Shown here: piece by piece, positions 63,395 to 64,000 of the stretch | How the letters are laid out: each line of letters opens with the position of its first letter | Numbering within the stretch: position 1 is the first letter of the stretch | Origin: Gammaproteobacteria bacterium LSUCC0112 | Lineage (GTDB): Bacteria; Pseudomonadota; Gammaproteobacteria; Pseudomonadales; Pseudohongiellaceae | DNA length: 64,000 nt | Assembly: GCA_004535785.1 (NCBI GenBank) | Contig: SPIB01000002.1 | Coordinates: 448,174-512,173, forward strand | Direction: 5' to 3' | Notes under the pieces: generated by a model | The model's input: only the letters and a program-made list of their open reading frames with translations | Told to the model about the DNA's origin: nothing | The model's database searches: none | Made by a program: the position numbers and the translations under genes

Positions 63395-64000
63395 TTAACC
63401 CAGCCAGATTCGCGCATTACGGAACATTCGCATCGTCGGTGCATCTTCCAGCCAATCTGATGATCGCCAGGAATTCTGAACCGCGCGGAATACGCGCTCA
63501 GGATGCGGCATCATGATGGTCGCTCGACCATCCTTGCTGCAAACACCTGCGATTCCGGCGGGAGATCCATTCGGGTTCTCTGGATAACGTTCTGTGATCT
63601 GATCATAATTATCCACATACTGCATCGAAATACCGTGTGCAATTTTGAGTTGGCTATGGTTGCCAGTGTCCTTGAATTTTGCACGCCCCTCACCATGGGC
63701 AATGGCGATCGGGAAAACAGAGTCTTCCATGCCTTGCAGAAAAATTGAGGGTGATGCTGCAACTTTCACCAGGCTGACTCTCGCCTCAAATTGCTCAGAG
63801 CGATTACGCTCAAATCCGGGCCAATTATCAGCGCCCGGAATGAGTTCATGTAGCAAGGACATCATCTGACAACCGTTACAAACCCCCAGTGAAAGTGTGC
63901 TTGATCGCGCAAAAAATGCTTCAAATTGTTTGCGAAGTGGCTCATTAAACAAAATGGATTTTGCCCAACCGCCACCTGCCCCCAACACATCGCCGTAGGA
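63395..64000 (-). CDS. purL: Phosphoribosylformylglycinamidine synthase, C-terminal glutaminase part (runs off the window)
   Basis: About 202 C-terminal residues of the large single-chain PurL (FGAR amidotransferase) of purine synthesis; the frame is open to the window edge. The segment begins [19 protein letters not shown] and shows the glutaminase nucleophile [32 protein letters not shown], and the C-terminal [16 protein letters not shown] with the catalytic His-Glu pair. The internal GTG at 63988 is a valine codon and not a start. Upstream domains are outside. Confidence 0.95.
   Translation of the reverse strand, partial: SYGDVLGAGGGWAKSILFNEPLRKQFEAFFARSSTLSLGVCNGCQMMSLLHELIPGADNWPGFERNRSEQFEARVSLVKVAASPSIFLQGMEDSVFPIAIAHGEGRAKFKDTGNHSQLKIAHGISMQYVDNYDQITERYPENPNGSPAGIAGVCSKDGRATIMMPHPERVFRAVQNSWRSSDWLEDAPTMRMFRNARIWLG

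Noticed and set aside
1..64000. CRISPR array, prophage, integron or insertion sequence
   Set aside because: No regularly spaced direct repeats, transposase, integrase or phage structural genes were seen; the holin-like gene at 13984 belongs to a YqjE-type membrane family.

Overview
The window is chromosomal DNA of a gammaproteobacterium. Gene content and order (alaS-lysC-csrA-tRNA-Ser, recJ-thrC-hom-dsbC, rplS-trmD-rimM-rpsP-ffh-ypjD, pspF/pspABC, and a prpBC-acnD-prpF operon) match the Pseudomonas/Oceanospirillum/Cellvibrio side of the class. Many secreted or lipidated hydrolases and families common in marine heterotrophs (DUF5916, DUF6351, PQQ-cytochrome fusion, PHP and purple-acid-phosphatase-like enzymes) suggest a free-living, probably marine, aerobic heterotroph; that habitat is inference. 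No insertion sequence, prophage, CRISPR array or integron was seen.

Layout. 1-7 kb: the start of a cytochrome c/PQQ dehydrogenase, a crotonase, a secreted DUF5916 barrel protein and a PLP-dependent cysteine-desulfurase-like enzyme divergent from an Lrp/AsnC regulator. 6.6-13.1 kb: a complete 2-methylcitrate operon for propionate (GntR regulator, prpB, prpC, acnD, prpF). 13.3-19.3 kb: TIGR02647 protein, a YqjD/YqjE-like membrane trio, an M16 peptidase lipoprotein and the ABC-F protein YbiT. 19.4-25.4 kb: two secreted metallohydrolases, thymidine kinase, tRNA-Arg and three secreted Sel1-repeat proteins. 25.4-31.7 kb: a full SUF iron-sulfur operon, sufBCDSA-sufT-sufE, behind a near-consensus IscR type 1 site. 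31.7-39.3 kb: PpnN, DUF2750, 3-hydroxyacyl-CoA dehydrogenase, two unrecognised exported proteins, a DUF6351 lipoprotein and a small TonB-C protein behind a consensus-like sigma-54 promoter. 39.5-57.8 kb: housekeeping (tRNA-Ser, csrA, lysC, alaS, AI-2E-type permease, DsbD-like, recJ, thrC, hom, dsbC, rplS, trmD, rimM, rpsP, ffh, ypjD). 57.9-62.7 kb: an Sfp-type phosphopantetheinyl transferase and the phage-shock locus pspF/pspABC with a tandem-domain PspC, then DUF3135 and a Nudix hydrolase. 62.7-64 kb: an unusually long convergent intergenic region with a candidate GGA-rich small RNA, then a NIF3-like gene and the 3' end of purL.

Systems. Threonine/lysine/methionine precursor synthesis is represented by lysC, hom and thrC; disulfide chemistry by dsbC and a DsbD-like reductase; envelope stress by psp; Fe-S assembly by suf. 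The least explained signals are the candidate CsrA-binding small RNA at 62.70-62.84 kb, the sigma-54 promoter before the TonB-C protein, stop-codon-spanning palindromes between convergent genes, and a hairpin cluster behind tdk. No wholly novel multi-gene system could be demonstrated from the sequence alone.
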